7,077 bases of DNA, from contig DCTO01000049.1 of assembly GCA_002329285.1 (NCBI GenBank), forward strand, positions 1-7,077, written 5' to 3'. The translations under genes were made by a program, and so were the position numbers. The DNA is from Ruminococcaceae bacterium UBA1438. GTDB lineage: Bacteria; Bacillota; Clostridia; Oscillospirales; Acutalibacteraceae. Below, one piece after another: positions 1 through 7,044 of this stretch. The notes under the pieces were generated by a model. The model was not told where the DNA came from and ran no database searches. It worked only from the letters and a program-made list of their open reading frames with translations. Every line of letters begins with the position of its first letter. Position 1 is the first letter of the stretch.

Positions 1-94
1 TTATCAATAATGATGAAAGCATCAAGGGAAACATTATATTCCTCAAGGAAAACAACCTTAATTTTGCCCTTGATGCTTTCATCATTATTGATAA
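1..94. repeat. Perfect 28-bp inverted repeat at the left edge, probable fold-back artefact
   Basis: Bases 1-28 are the exact reverse complement of bases 67-94, separated by a 38-base loop (29-66). Both arms lie inside glgP. In the glgP frame the inner arm (67-94) encodes the expected VINNDESIKG, whereas the outer arm (1-28) encodes LDAFIIID, where the family has a segment like LAE-IIPAADVSEQ. The right arm is therefore native and the left arm is an inverted copy. The arms end exactly at base 1, as expected at a contig end formed by a fold-back chimeric read or by a palindromic path through an assembly graph. The repeat itself is seen directly; its artefactual origin is inferred. Confidence 0.9.
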
Positions 95-1898
95 CCTTTG
101 AAAGCGCATCAATAAGCTCAATGGTTTTCTTTGCCATAAAGTATCCCGGAGCTGCCTTTGAAGCAAAGATATAAGTTCTTGGATAGAAATCCATATCCGG
201 GTTTGCCTTGAGCATCTGATATTCCGCAATAATATTTAGAATATTGAGGCTCTGGCGCTTATATTCATGAAGCCTTTTGGCCTGAACATCAATGATTGAA
301 TCCGGGTTAATCTCAACGCCGTTTCTCTTCTTAACAAGCTCTGCAAGGCGCACCTTATTGTTGTGCTTAATTTCCATGAGCTTATCAAGAACCTCTTTAT
401 CATCCTTAAACTCACGGAGCTTGATAAGCTCATCACTCTTGGTAATAAATCCGTCTCCGATAAGGGAGGTGATATAAGCAGTAAGCTCATCATTTGCCTG
501 GCAGATCCAGCGGCGGAAAGCAATGCCGTTTGTTACATTCTTGAATTTTTCAGGAGTGATGTTATAGAAATCGTTGAAAACGGTTTCCTTGAGAATCTCC
601 GAATGGAGAGCGGAAACGCCGTTAACCGAATGAGAGCCTGCGACGCAGAGATTAGCCATGCGAACAACGCCCGCAGAAACGATTGCCATTCTTTCAACCT
701 TATCGGCATCCTGGGTTGCGCCCCATACATATGCGCGGAAGCGGTTATCAATCTCCTTGGTGATTTGATAAATTCTCGGAAGCAGACGGCTGTAAAGCTC
801 CTCGCTCCAGCATTCAAGCGCTTCCTTCATAACAGTGTGGTTAGTGTAAGCCACGGTGCGGGTTGCGATATCCCATGCAGCATCCCAATCATATCCGCAT
901 TCATCAAGCATAATTCTCATAAGCTCCGGAATTGCCATTGTGGGATGAGTGTCATTAATATGAATTGCAACCTTTTCAGGGAGATTATCAAGAGTGCCGT
1001 ACTTAGTTAAATGGCGCTGAATAATATCCTGAATTGATGCGGAAACGAGGAAATACTGCTGGCGCAGACGAAGGGATTTGCCTTCCGGGAAATTATCCGC
1101 AGGATAAAGGATTTTTGAAATTGCCTCTGCCATAGCGGACTGTTCCATAGCCTTGATATAAGAGCCCTGATTAAAGAGGCTCATATCAAGTTCCGGCTTC
1201 TTGGAAGCCCAAAGACGAAGCCTTGAAACGCCATTCCCCTTACCGGAAACATACATATCATAAGGAATTGCGGTTACGGTGTTGCAATCGCGCAGCTCAA
1301 CATGGTGATAATCGCCATCCCAGCTGTCATCCACCCAGCCTTCAAATTTAACCTGAACGGCGCGCTCCTCACGCGGAACAAGCCAAACATCGCCGCCGGG
1401 AAGCCAGAAATCCGGAAGCTCTGTCTGCCAGCCGTCAATCAGCTTCTGCTTGAAAATACCCGCCTCATAGCGGATTGAATAGCCCATTGAGCGGAAGCCG
1501 TTTGTTGCAAGGCCGTCAAGATAGCAAGCTGCAAGCCTGCCGAGGCCGCCGTTTCCGAGGCCTGCATCAGGCTCCTCCTCATAAAGCCTTTCCAGGCTGA
1601 TGTCATAGCTTTTGAGCGCCTTTTCAAAAACGCTTGTTAAGCCGAGATTATAAATATTATTCTTGAGCGAGCGGCCCATCAAAAATTCCATGCAAAGATA
1701 ATAAATCTGCTTGGAATCCTGGCCGTCGGCAGCATGGCGAAATTCGCTGTTTTGCTGCTGAAGCTCATCGCGAACAATCATTGCCACAGCCTTATAAAGC
1801 TGCTCAACCGAAGCATTCTCCGGCGAAACGCCGAAAAAGCGGCTCAATTTATCGTCTATCATTTTCTTTGCCTGGGCAACAGAAATGTTTGAATTCAT
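1..1898 (-). CDS. glgP: Glycogen/alpha-glucan phosphorylase, N-terminal ~625 residues (3' end missing)
   Basis: Cytoplasmic GT35-family enzyme that uses phosphate to release glucose-1-phosphate from the non-reducing ends of glycogen or maltodextrin. The frame reads without a stop from ATG at 1898 to the left edge (632 codons); the family is usually about 790-830 residues. Visible family signatures: EEPDAGLGNGGLGRLA (108-122), NDTHP (315-319), YTNHTV (351-356), GSHSVNGVSALHSEIL (421-436), the phosphate-site RLHEYKRQ (542-549) and KAAPGY (581-586). The PLP-lysine motif (EASGTGNMK) would lie beyond the edge. A GGAGG Shine-Dalgarno at 1907-1911, 8 bases from the ATG, fixes the start. The sequence is reliable to about residue 624 (YNVS); the following LDAFIIID is encoded by an inverted copy of upstream sequence and is probably not real (see the repeat at 1-94). 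The flippase gene lies 108 bases upstream on the same strand. Glycogen versus maltodextrin preference cannot be read from the sequence. Confidence 0.96.
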   Translation of the reverse strand, partial: MNSNISVAQAKKMIDDKLSRFFGVSPENASVEQLYKAVAMIVRDELQQQNSEFRHAADGQDSKQIYYLCMEFLMGRSLKNNIYNLGLTSVFEKALKSYDISLERLYEEEPDAGLGNGGLGRLAACYLDGLATNGFRSMGYSIRYEAGIFKQKLIDGWQTELPDFWLPGGDVWLVPREERAVQVKFEGWVDDSWDGDYHHVELRDCNTVTAIPYDMYVSGKGNGVSRLRLWASKKPELDMSLFNQGSYIKAMEQSAMAEAISKILYPADNFPEGKSLRLRQQYFLVSASIQDIIQRHLTKYGTLDNLPEKVAIHINDTHPTMAIPELMRIMLDECGYDWDAAWDIATRTVAYTNHTVMKEALECWSEELYSRLLPRIYQITKEIDNRFRAYVWGATQDADKVERMAIVSAGVVRMANLCVAGSHSVNGVSALHSEILKETVFNDFYNITPEKFKNVTNGIAFRRWICQANDELTAYITSLIGDGFITKSDELIKLREFKDDKEVLDKLMEIKHNNKVRLAELVKKRNGVEINPDSIIDVQAKRLHEYKRQSLNILNIIAEYQMLKANPDMDFYPRTYIFASKAAPGYFMAKKTIELIDALSKVINNDESIKGKIKVVFLEEYNVSLDAFIIID

Positions 1899-1955
1899 AG
1901 ACAAATCCTCCAAAAAATATTTTATCAAATAAAATTTATTTTAAATGTTTTGTTA

Positions 1956-1984
1956 ATTATACACTAAAAAACATCTTTTTGCAA
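1956..1984 (-). promoter_or_regulatory. SigA-type promoter of glgP
   Basis: On the minus strand, TTGCAA (1979-1984) and a perfect TATAAT (1956-1961) are separated by exactly 17 bases. The -35 box matches TTGACA at five of six positions. Transcription should start near 1949, giving a leader of about 50 bases that ends in the GGAGG ribosome binding site and the glgP ATG. The whole flippase-glgP gap (1899-2006) is very AT-rich and contains no GC-rich terminator, so glgP could also receive readthrough from the flippase gene. Confidence 0.8.
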
Positions 1985-2006
1985 CTATAAATAATATTAT
2001 TATATA

Positions 2007-3443
2007 TTATGCCTCTTTTTTACTGCCGCGTTTAAGGAATTTTTTAACCAAAAGATCATAAAGCTCAAGCAGCGGTTTATAGTTAAGAACAAGCATTGCA
2101 AGGAAAAGCGCACCCTCAATTGCATACATAACGGCGCCGCTCTTGAAATAAAGTATCGTTATGCACTGAAGCGCAAGGATTGCAAGCTCTGAAACGATGA
2201 GCGGAAGCTTGAAGCTGATTTTAACATAGCGCCTGGTGTTGATTCCCCTTGTTGCAAAAACAACAAGGAATGCACAAACTGTTGCAATCGCTGCGCCGTT
2301 TGCGCCGATGCGCGGAATCAGGGCAAGATTAAGAAGAATATTTGTTAACGCGCCGGAAAGCGCTGTTGCCATTGCCATAACGGATTTCTTTTCCGCCATA
2401 TAAACAGAGGCAAGGAAATTAACAAGGCAGCTCATCGTTGTTGCCATAATCAGAATCGGTACATATTTCCAAGAATCAAAATAGCTTGGGGCAACAAGAA
2501 TTCTGGTAATCGGCTGGCACATAAGCACGAGCCCTGCGGAAACAGCAAAAACGCCGCCGCTGTAAACCCTGAAAACATTTGTGAAAAACTGCGCCCTGCC
2601 CTCATTATCATATTCATCAACAGCCGAAAGCTGCCATGCATCAATAAAAATTGAGGAGAACATAATAACAAAATTAGGAATTTTAGAAGCCGCAGTATAA
2701 AGGCCGTTTGCCGAGGAATCAATAAAATAGGTGACCATATATCTGTCTGAAACATTGATGATCCACCACAGAATAACCGTTGGCATAAGCGGCACGGAAT
2801 ATTTGAGCATATCCCTTTTTGTTTTTTTCGAAACGCCTTTAACCTTAACAAAGCGCCAAAGCTTCTGCGTTACAAAGAAAAACAGGATTGAGCAGGCATC
2901 GGAAGCAATAATTGCAACAACATAGCCCGTTACACCCCAATGGAAGGGGCCGAGAAACAGCAGATTAAACGCGAGCGTCGTTGCTGTTGCAAGAATACCG
3001 TCAATTGCAAAGGTTTTAACATGGCCGCAGCCGCGCACAAACTGCTGACAAAGCTGGCGTGTGCCTGAAACAAGCACGAAGGCATAGATCAGAATGATAT
3101 AATCGCCAAGCCTGAAATCATTGATTGTGACAAAGCTTAAGGGATAAGCAAAAAGCAGAAAAACAACAAAGCCCTTAAGCGTTGTTCGGATTCCCGTTGT
3201 GAAAACATCGCCTTTATCAACGGCCTTATCCAACGCAAAGCGAAGCGCAGCACTGTTTATCTGAAGAAAAACAATGGGAATAAGCACATTTGCCGTTTGC
3301 TGAATCAAATCCGCAGAGCCATATTCCCCCGTTTTCATCATACGGGTTACAAACGGCATGAGCAGGAAGGACAGCACCTTGGATGAAAATGTGCCAATTG
3401 CAAATATTAAAGTGTTGACCGCCAGTTTTTTATACTTATCCAT
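2007..3443 (-). CDS. Wzx-type polysaccharide flippase (MATE/MOP superfamily membrane protein)
   Basis: A 478-residue integral membrane protein with about 12-14 hydrophobic helices, for example around residues 8-30, 90-107, 171-191, 255-273, 293-310, 327-348, 356-377, 381-399, 413-433 and 437-455, and a lysine-rich tail (KKFLKRGSKKEA). The opening (MDKYKKLAVNTLIFAIGTFS, then SKVLSFLLMPFVTR) and the mid-protein WWIINVSDRYMVTYF (226-240) are typical of the polysaccharide-transport (RfbX/Wzx) branch. These proteins flip lipid-linked saccharide units across the cytoplasmic membrane. The exact substrate cannot be inferred because no glycosyltransferases or other capsule or teichoic-acid genes are present. 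The gene begins 17 bases after the proA stop with no terminator between, so cotranscription with proBA is likely. No convincing Shine-Dalgarno precedes the ATG (upstream bases read TTTTATTGATATT), but the N-terminus fits the family so well that this start is kept. A divergent family member moving another lipid-linked substrate remains possible. Confidence 0.88.
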   Translation of the reverse strand: MDKYKKLAVNTLIFAIGTFSSKVLSFLLMPFVTRMMKTGEYGSADLIQQTANVLIPIVFLQINSAALRFALDKAVDKGDVFTTGIRTTLKGFVVFLLFAYPLSFVTINDFRLGDYIILIYAFVLVSGTRQLCQQFVRGCGHVKTFAIDGILATATTLAFNLLFLGPFHWGVTGYVVAIIASDACSILFFFVTQKLWRFVKVKGVSKKTKRDMLKYSVPLMPTVILWWIINVSDRYMVTYFIDSSANGLYTAASKIPNFVIMFSSIFIDAWQLSAVDEYDNEGRAQFFTNVFRVYSGGVFAVSAGLVLMCQPITRILVAPSYFDSWKYVPILIMATTMSCLVNFLASVYMAEKKSVMAMATALSGALTNILLNLALIPRIGANGAAIATVCAFLVVFATRGINTRRYVKISFKLPLIVSELAILALQCITILYFKSGAVMYAIEGALFLAMLVLNYKPLLELYDLLVKKFLKRGSKKEA

Positions 3444-3460
3444 AATATCAATAAAACGTG

Positions 3461-4696
3461 TTAACGAATTTGACCGTTTCCAAAAATCAAATATTTTGTG
3501 GTTGTTAATTCTCTTAATCCCATCGGGCCCCTTGCATGAAGCTTCTGGGTTGAAATGCCGATTTCCGCTCCGAGACCAAATTCGCCGCCATCAGTGAAGC
3601 GGGTTGAGGCATTTACATAAACGGAGGAGGAATCAATCCTTGCAAGAAATTCGGCTGCGTTTTTATAATTATTTGTGATTATTGCTTCGCTGTGCTTCGT
3701 TGAGCAACGATTGATATGCTTAATCGCTTCATCAAGGTCATCCACCGTTTTAACGCTGATTTTATAATCAAGATATTCGGTTTCAAAATCCTCTTCAGAA
3801 GCGGGAAGCACGCCGTCTGCCGCAAGCATTGCACGCTCATCGCCGCGCATTTCAACATTTTTTGTGTCAAGCTGCGCCTTGATTTTCGGCAAGGCTTCAT
3901 TGATTATGCCGCTGTGAATAACAAGGCTTTCGCAGGCATTGCAAACGCCGATGCGCTGTGTTTTTGCATTGAAAATAATATTCGCCGCCATATCAACATC
4001 AGCGCTTTCATCAACATAAATATGGCAGTTACCGGAGCCTGTTTCAATTACGGGAACGGTTGAGTTTTCAACAACCGCCTTAATCAGCCCCTTGCCGCCC
4101 CTTGGAATAAGGCAATCAAGATAGCCATTAAGATGCATCATTTCATTTGCGGAATTGCGCGAGGTGTCTGTTACAAGCTGGATGCAGTTTTCATCAAAGC
4201 CGCATTCGCTGATTGCCGCGCGCATAACAGAGGCAATGGCAATGTTTGAATTAATTGCTTCTTTGCCGCCGCGCAGAATAACCGCATTGCCGCTTTTGAG
4301 GCAGAGCACCGCCGCATCCGCAGTAACGTTCGGGCGCGCCTCATATATAATTCCAATAACGCCGAGTGGCACGGAAACCTTTTTGATAAGAAGCCCATTC
4401 GGCCTGGTGACCTCATCAAGCGTTAAGCCGCAGGGGTCGGGGAGAGCAGCAACGCTTTCAACGCCGTCGGCGATTGCATTTATTCTGCCCTCATCAAGCA
4501 TCAGGCGATCCAGCAGGCCCTCATTTAAGCCCGCTTCCCTGCCGTTTTGCAAATCCTTTGCATTTTCATTAACAATTGTTTTGCTGTTTTCACGAAGCGC
4601 CGCTGCGATTGCAAGAAGCGCTTTATTCTTTTGCTCCTCTGTTACGGTGGAAAGGAAATCCTTTGCCGCAAGAGCCTTTTTTCCTAAACTAATCAT
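3461..4696 (-). CDS. proA: Glutamate-5-semialdehyde dehydrogenase (gamma-glutamyl phosphate reductase)
   Basis: Second enzyme of proline synthesis: NADPH-dependent reduction of gamma-glutamyl phosphate to glutamate-5-semialdehyde, which cyclises to pyrroline-5-carboxylate. With the start at 4696 (MISLGKKALAAKDF) the protein has 411 residues, close to the usual ~415. Visible motifs: YEARPNVTADA (118-128), LRGGKEAINSN (141-151), IPRGGKGL (197-204), the catalytic-cysteine segment QRIGVCNACES (247-257, nucleophile most likely Cys252), and the conserved C-terminal block ASTRFTDGGEFGLGAEIGIS (363-382) followed by TQKLHARGP. An in-frame ATG at 4726 would add ten residues (MWEHILRRER) lying over the end of proB. 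I prefer 4696 because the family begins there, a GAGG lies about 9 bases upstream, and it gives an 8-base overlap with the proB stop, typical of translational coupling. The reading frame is intact. Confidence 0.97.
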   Translation of the reverse strand: MISLGKKALAAKDFLSTVTEEQKNKALLAIAAALRENSKTIVNENAKDLQNGREAGLNEGLLDRLMLDEGRINAIADGVESVAALPDPCGLTLDEVTRPNGLLIKKVSVPLGVIGIIYEARPNVTADAAVLCLKSGNAVILRGGKEAINSNIAIASVMRAAISECGFDENCIQLVTDTSRNSANEMMHLNGYLDCLIPRGGKGLIKAVVENSTVPVIETGSGNCHIYVDESADVDMAANIIFNAKTQRIGVCNACESLVIHSGIINEALPKIKAQLDTKNVEMRGDERAMLAADGVLPASEEDFETEYLDYKISVKTVDDLDEAIKHINRCSTKHSEAIITNNYKNAAEFLARIDSSSVYVNASTRFTDGGEFGLGAEIGISTQKLHARGPMGLRELTTTKYLIFGNGQIR

Positions 4697-5480
4697 TCTT
4701 TCTCGCCTCAAAATATGTTCCCACATTTTTACCTTTAAGTATTCCGTAAATATCCGTTGGCCTTTCGCCGTTTGTGATAACCACCGGGATGCCTGAATTA
4801 ACTGCCAGTTCCGCCGCGTTAATCTTTGTTATAAAGCCACCAGTGCCCTTTGAGCTTGCACCGCCGGCAATGCGCTTGATTTTATCATCAATTTCAGGCA
4901 CATATTCAATGAGCTGCGCATCGGGGTTTTCTGCGGGATTGCCGTCATAAAGGCCATCCGTGTCCGTAAACATAATAAGAAGATCCGCATCTGTGAAAAC
5001 GGCAACGGTTGCAGAAAGATAATCATTATCGCCGTTAAACAGCTCATCAACCGAAACCGAATCATTTTCATTGATAATCGGCAGGCAATCATATTCAAGG
5101 AGCTGATTGAAAGTGTCAATCAAATGGGCGCGGCTTTTCGGATTTTCAAGCTCATCAAAGGTTAAAAGCAACTGGCTGACAACAACGTCATATTCTGAAA
5201 ACAATCTGTCATAAAGAAACATCAGCTCGCATTGGCCGACTGCCGCGGCCGCCTGAAGCTCTTTTGCTGTTTTCGGCTTTTGAGTTATTCTCATTCTACT
5301 CATGCCAACGGCAATTGCGCCGGAGGAAACCAGGATAATCTGATGCCCCTCATTTTTCAAATCGGAAAGCACGGAAGCAATTTTTGCAATTCGCGCAATA
5401 TTAGTTTTGCCGGTTTTATGGGTTAAGGTTGAAGTTCCGATTTTAACAACAATCCTTTTTTTGCCATTTTCCAAATTCAT
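4689..5480 (-). CDS. proB: Glutamate 5-kinase, short form without PUA domain
   Basis: First and normally feedback-controlled step of proline synthesis: ATP-dependent phosphorylation of glutamate to gamma-glutamyl phosphate, which is handed to ProA. It is an amino-acid-kinase-fold protein of 263 residues. Motifs in order: VVKIGTSTL (11-19), VSSGAIAVG (51-59), INENDSVSV (136-144), GDNDYLSA (150-157), FTDTDGLYDGNP (171-182) and GGASSKGTGGFITKINAAE (206-224). The Escherichia coli enzyme is about 367 residues because of a C-terminal PUA domain; here the protein ends right after the kinase fold (TYFEARKND) with a normal stop, so this is a natural short form rather than a truncation. The start is supported by GAGGG 7 bases upstream of the ATG. 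It heads the proB-proA unit and is divergent from ypeB. No T-box leader fits in the short upstream region, unlike some Bacillus proBA operons. Confidence 0.97.
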   Translation of the reverse strand: MNLENGKKRIVVKIGTSTLTHKTGKTNIARIAKIASVLSDLKNEGHQIILVSSGAIAVGMSRMRITQKPKTAKELQAAAAVGQCELMFLYDRLFSEYDVVVSQLLLTFDELENPKSRAHLIDTFNQLLEYDCLPIINENDSVSVDELFNGDNDYLSATVAVFTDADLLIMFTDTDGLYDGNPAENPDAQLIEYVPEIDDKIKRIAGGASSKGTGGFITKINAAELAVNSGIPVVITNGERPTDIYGILKGKNVGTYFEARKND

Positions 5481-5533
5481 TTTCCTGCCCTCATATTTAT
5501 AAATCCATATAATAATCCATTTTAATCCTAAAT

Positions 5534-5542
5534 ATTATAGCA
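5534..5542 (-). promoter_or_regulatory. Extended -10 promoter for proBA (and probably the flippase)
   Basis: On the minus strand, TGC immediately precedes a perfect TATAAT (5534-5539; TG at 5541-5542), forming an extended -10 element. The -35 region at a 17-base spacing is poor (TTTTAA), as is common for extended -10 promoters. Transcription would begin near 5527, leaving a leader of roughly 45 bases before the proB ATG. That is too short for a T-box or other large riboswitch. Confidence 0.65.
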
Positions 5543-5570
5543 GATATATTATAATATTAAAAGACTTTTT

Positions 5571-5601
5571 TGAATGTTTTGTGAAATTATGGGAAATAAT
5601 A
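5571..5601 (+). promoter_or_regulatory. Candidate SigG/SigF-type forespore promoter of ypeB
   Basis: TGAATG (5571-5576), an 18-base spacer, then AATAATA (5595-5601). The SigG consensus in Bacillus is about TGAATA-N17/18-CATAATA, so the boxes match at five of six and six of seven positions. In Bacillus subtilis the sleB-ypeB operon is transcribed by SigG in the forespore, which agrees with this placement 31 bases upstream of the ypeB start. An overlapping TATACT (5600-5605) could serve SigA, but at a 17-base spacing its -35 is poor. The assignment rests on pattern matching alone. Confidence 0.5.
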
Positions 5602-5632
5602 TACTGAAACGAACCGGAAGGGATCTGATATT

Positions 5633-6952
5633 TTGAAAAAGCGCACAATTATCAGGGCGATGAGCTTTGCCGTATGCTTTGTTGCGGTTATCGCAATTTA
5701 CGCAATTATCGGCAACATTCAGAGCGCGCAGTATAAATCAAGGCTGGAAGCGGTTTATCAGCAAAATCTGAATCAGCTTGCCGCAACGCTTGGCGAGATT
5801 GAAACAAGCCTTGAAAAAAGCGAATACGCCTCAAGCGGAAATATGATGAATTCCATTTCAAGCGATTTATATTCGCAATGCATGGCTGCAAAAAGCTCGC
5901 TGGCGGCGTTGCCGATTGACCAGCTTAACCTTTCAGAAGCATACAAATTTTTAAGCCAGGCGGGAGATTACGCAAGATATCTTTCACAGAAGAACGAGAT
6001 TACCGATGAGGATTATGACAATCTTCACGCACTGCTTGAATATGCGCAGAAATACAGCGAATTTGCAAATCCAATGCTTGAGCGATGCGCAGGCGGAGCA
6101 AAAATCAGCGAAAATCAAATCGGCTCTGAAAGCGTTGCAAACGCAAAGGTTTCGGCATTTTCGCTTGATTTTAACACGGCAGAGGAAGCCTTTGAAAATT
6201 ACCCCACCCTGCTTTATGACGGCCCTTATGCAGATGCCGTTTTGGATAAAGAGCCTGAAATTAATAACGCCGCAGAGGTTTCAAAGGAGCGCTGCCAGAG
6301 GATTGCCGCAGAATTAATCGGAACCGAGCCCGGCGCACTTCTTTACCGAAGCGATGAAAACGGCAAAATCCCGGCTTACACCTTTTCATATAAATATCAG
6401 ACAATCGCTATTTCAAAGCACGGCGGCAAGCTGCTATATATCATAAGCGACGAAACCGTTAACACCAAGAACACCACTGAGGAAAACGCTGTTAACAAGG
6501 CAAAGGAATTTCTGAAAGCCGCCGGATACGGCAATATGGTGCAATCATATTATTCAATATATGACAACATCTGCATCATCAATTTTGCATACAGCGAAAA
6601 CAATATTGTTTATTATTCGGATTTAATTAAGGTTGGCGTTTCGCTTGAAACAGGCAGGATTTATTCTTTTGAAGCTTTCGGATATTTAACCAACCATAAG
6701 GGCCGCGAGGCTTTTGAGCAACCACTTGACGAAGAAACGCTTGCCGCAATGCTGCCAAGCTCAGTTACCGCCGTGAGCACACAGCTTTGCGTTATTCCGA
6801 AGGAGAACGGAACGGAGGCGCAATGCCGCGAATTTCACTGCCTTTCAAAAAAGAGCGGCGACGAGGCTTTGATTTACCTTAACGCACAAACCGGAGCCCA
6901 GGAGGATATTCTGATTTTGCTTTATTCAGATAACGGCGTGCTGACTAAATAA
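5633..6952 (+). CDS. ypeB: Spore germination protein YpeB
   Basis: Known role in Bacillus: a spore protein that SleB, a cortex-lytic enzyme, needs for its assembly and stability during dormancy. The two depend on each other, and cortex hydrolysis follows at germination. The 439-residue length matches Bacillus YpeB (about 450). Residues 1-8 are basic, followed by one membrane anchor or uncleaved signal (about 9-28). Next comes a helical N-terminal domain (about 32-150) with the family-like segments YKFLSQAGDYARYLSQK (104-120) and LEYAQKYSE (135-143). After the hallmark FENYPTLLYDGPYADAV (187-203) come three PepSY-like repeats at about 219-273, 285-353 and 366-439; GYLTNHKGR (350-358) is also typical. 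The start is TTG at 5633, supported by AGGGA 9 bases upstream; the next ATG would cut into the membrane segment. No sleB lies immediately upstream, where Bacillus has it; proB is there instead, divergent. Confidence 0.93.
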   Translation: MKKRTIIRAMSFAVCFVAVIAIYAIIGNIQSAQYKSRLEAVYQQNLNQLAATLGEIETSLEKSEYASSGNMMNSISSDLYSQCMAAKSSLAALPIDQLNLSEAYKFLSQAGDYARYLSQKNEITDEDYDNLHALLEYAQKYSEFANPMLERCAGGAKISENQIGSESVANAKVSAFSLDFNTAEEAFENYPTLLYDGPYADAVLDKEPEINNAAEVSKERCQRIAAELIGTEPGALLYRSDENGKIPAYTFSYKYQTIAISKHGGKLLYIISDETVNTKNTTEENAVNKAKEFLKAAGYGNMVQSYYSIYDNICIINFAYSENNIVYYSDLIKVGVSLETGRIYSFEAFGYLTNHKGREAFEQPLDEETLAAMLPSSVTAVSTQLCVIPKENGTEAQCREFHCLSKKSGDEALIYLNAQTGAQEDILILLYSDNGVLTK

Positions 6953-6991
6953 AACAATGTTTTTAATAATTCAAAATTAAATGCAAATAAT

Positions 6992-7016
6992 AAAAAGAGC
7001 AGAAGAAACCTGCTCT
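6992..7016 (-). terminator. Hairpin with T-tract on the minus strand (terminator-like)
   Basis: AGAGCAG (6996-7002) pairs perfectly with CTGCTCT (7010-7016) across a 7-base loop. Read on the minus strand, the stem is followed by TTTTT and then an A/T run, the layout of an intrinsic terminator. Read on the plus strand, it is followed by GCAAAG and has no T-tract, so it should not efficiently end ypeB transcripts. The gene it would serve is not visible: either a minus-strand gene entering from the right, or none. Its position between two apparent plus-strand genes is odd. Confidence 0.5.
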
Positions 7017-7044
7017 GCAAAGAAATAGGAAAGGCTACGAGAAT

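Noticed and set aside
363..1010. Open plus-strand frame of 215 codons
   Set aside because: It lies entirely antisense to well-conserved glgP, has no ribosome binding site of note, and its translation resembles no protein; it is a shadow frame.
1912..1935. AT-only hairpin (1919-1925 with 1929-1935) followed by six T on the minus strand, just upstream of the glgP ribosome binding site
   Set aside because: It resembles an attenuator, but the 7-bp stem has no GC pair and would be very unstable; in such AT-rich DNA this arrangement arises easily by chance.
1985..2010. A/T-only run after the flippase stop, with small palindromes
   Set aside because: Low-complexity sequence between genes; no GC-rich stem for a terminator and no repeated unit that would suggest an array or attachment site.
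4155..4796. Open plus-strand frame of 213 codons
   Set aside because: It is antisense to the proA-proB junction. Its serine- and arginine-rich translation is typical of the reverse of a real gene.
5481..5533. Search for a T-box or other proline-responsive leader ahead of proB
   Set aside because: With the extended -10 at 5534-5542, only about 45 bases of leader remain, and no specifier loop, T-box motif or terminator/antiterminator pair is visible.
6951..6963. Possible plus-strand terminator right after ypeB (AAAAC-AAT-GTTTT)
   Set aside because: A 5-bp, nearly all A/T stem with a 3-base loop is too weak to call as a terminator.
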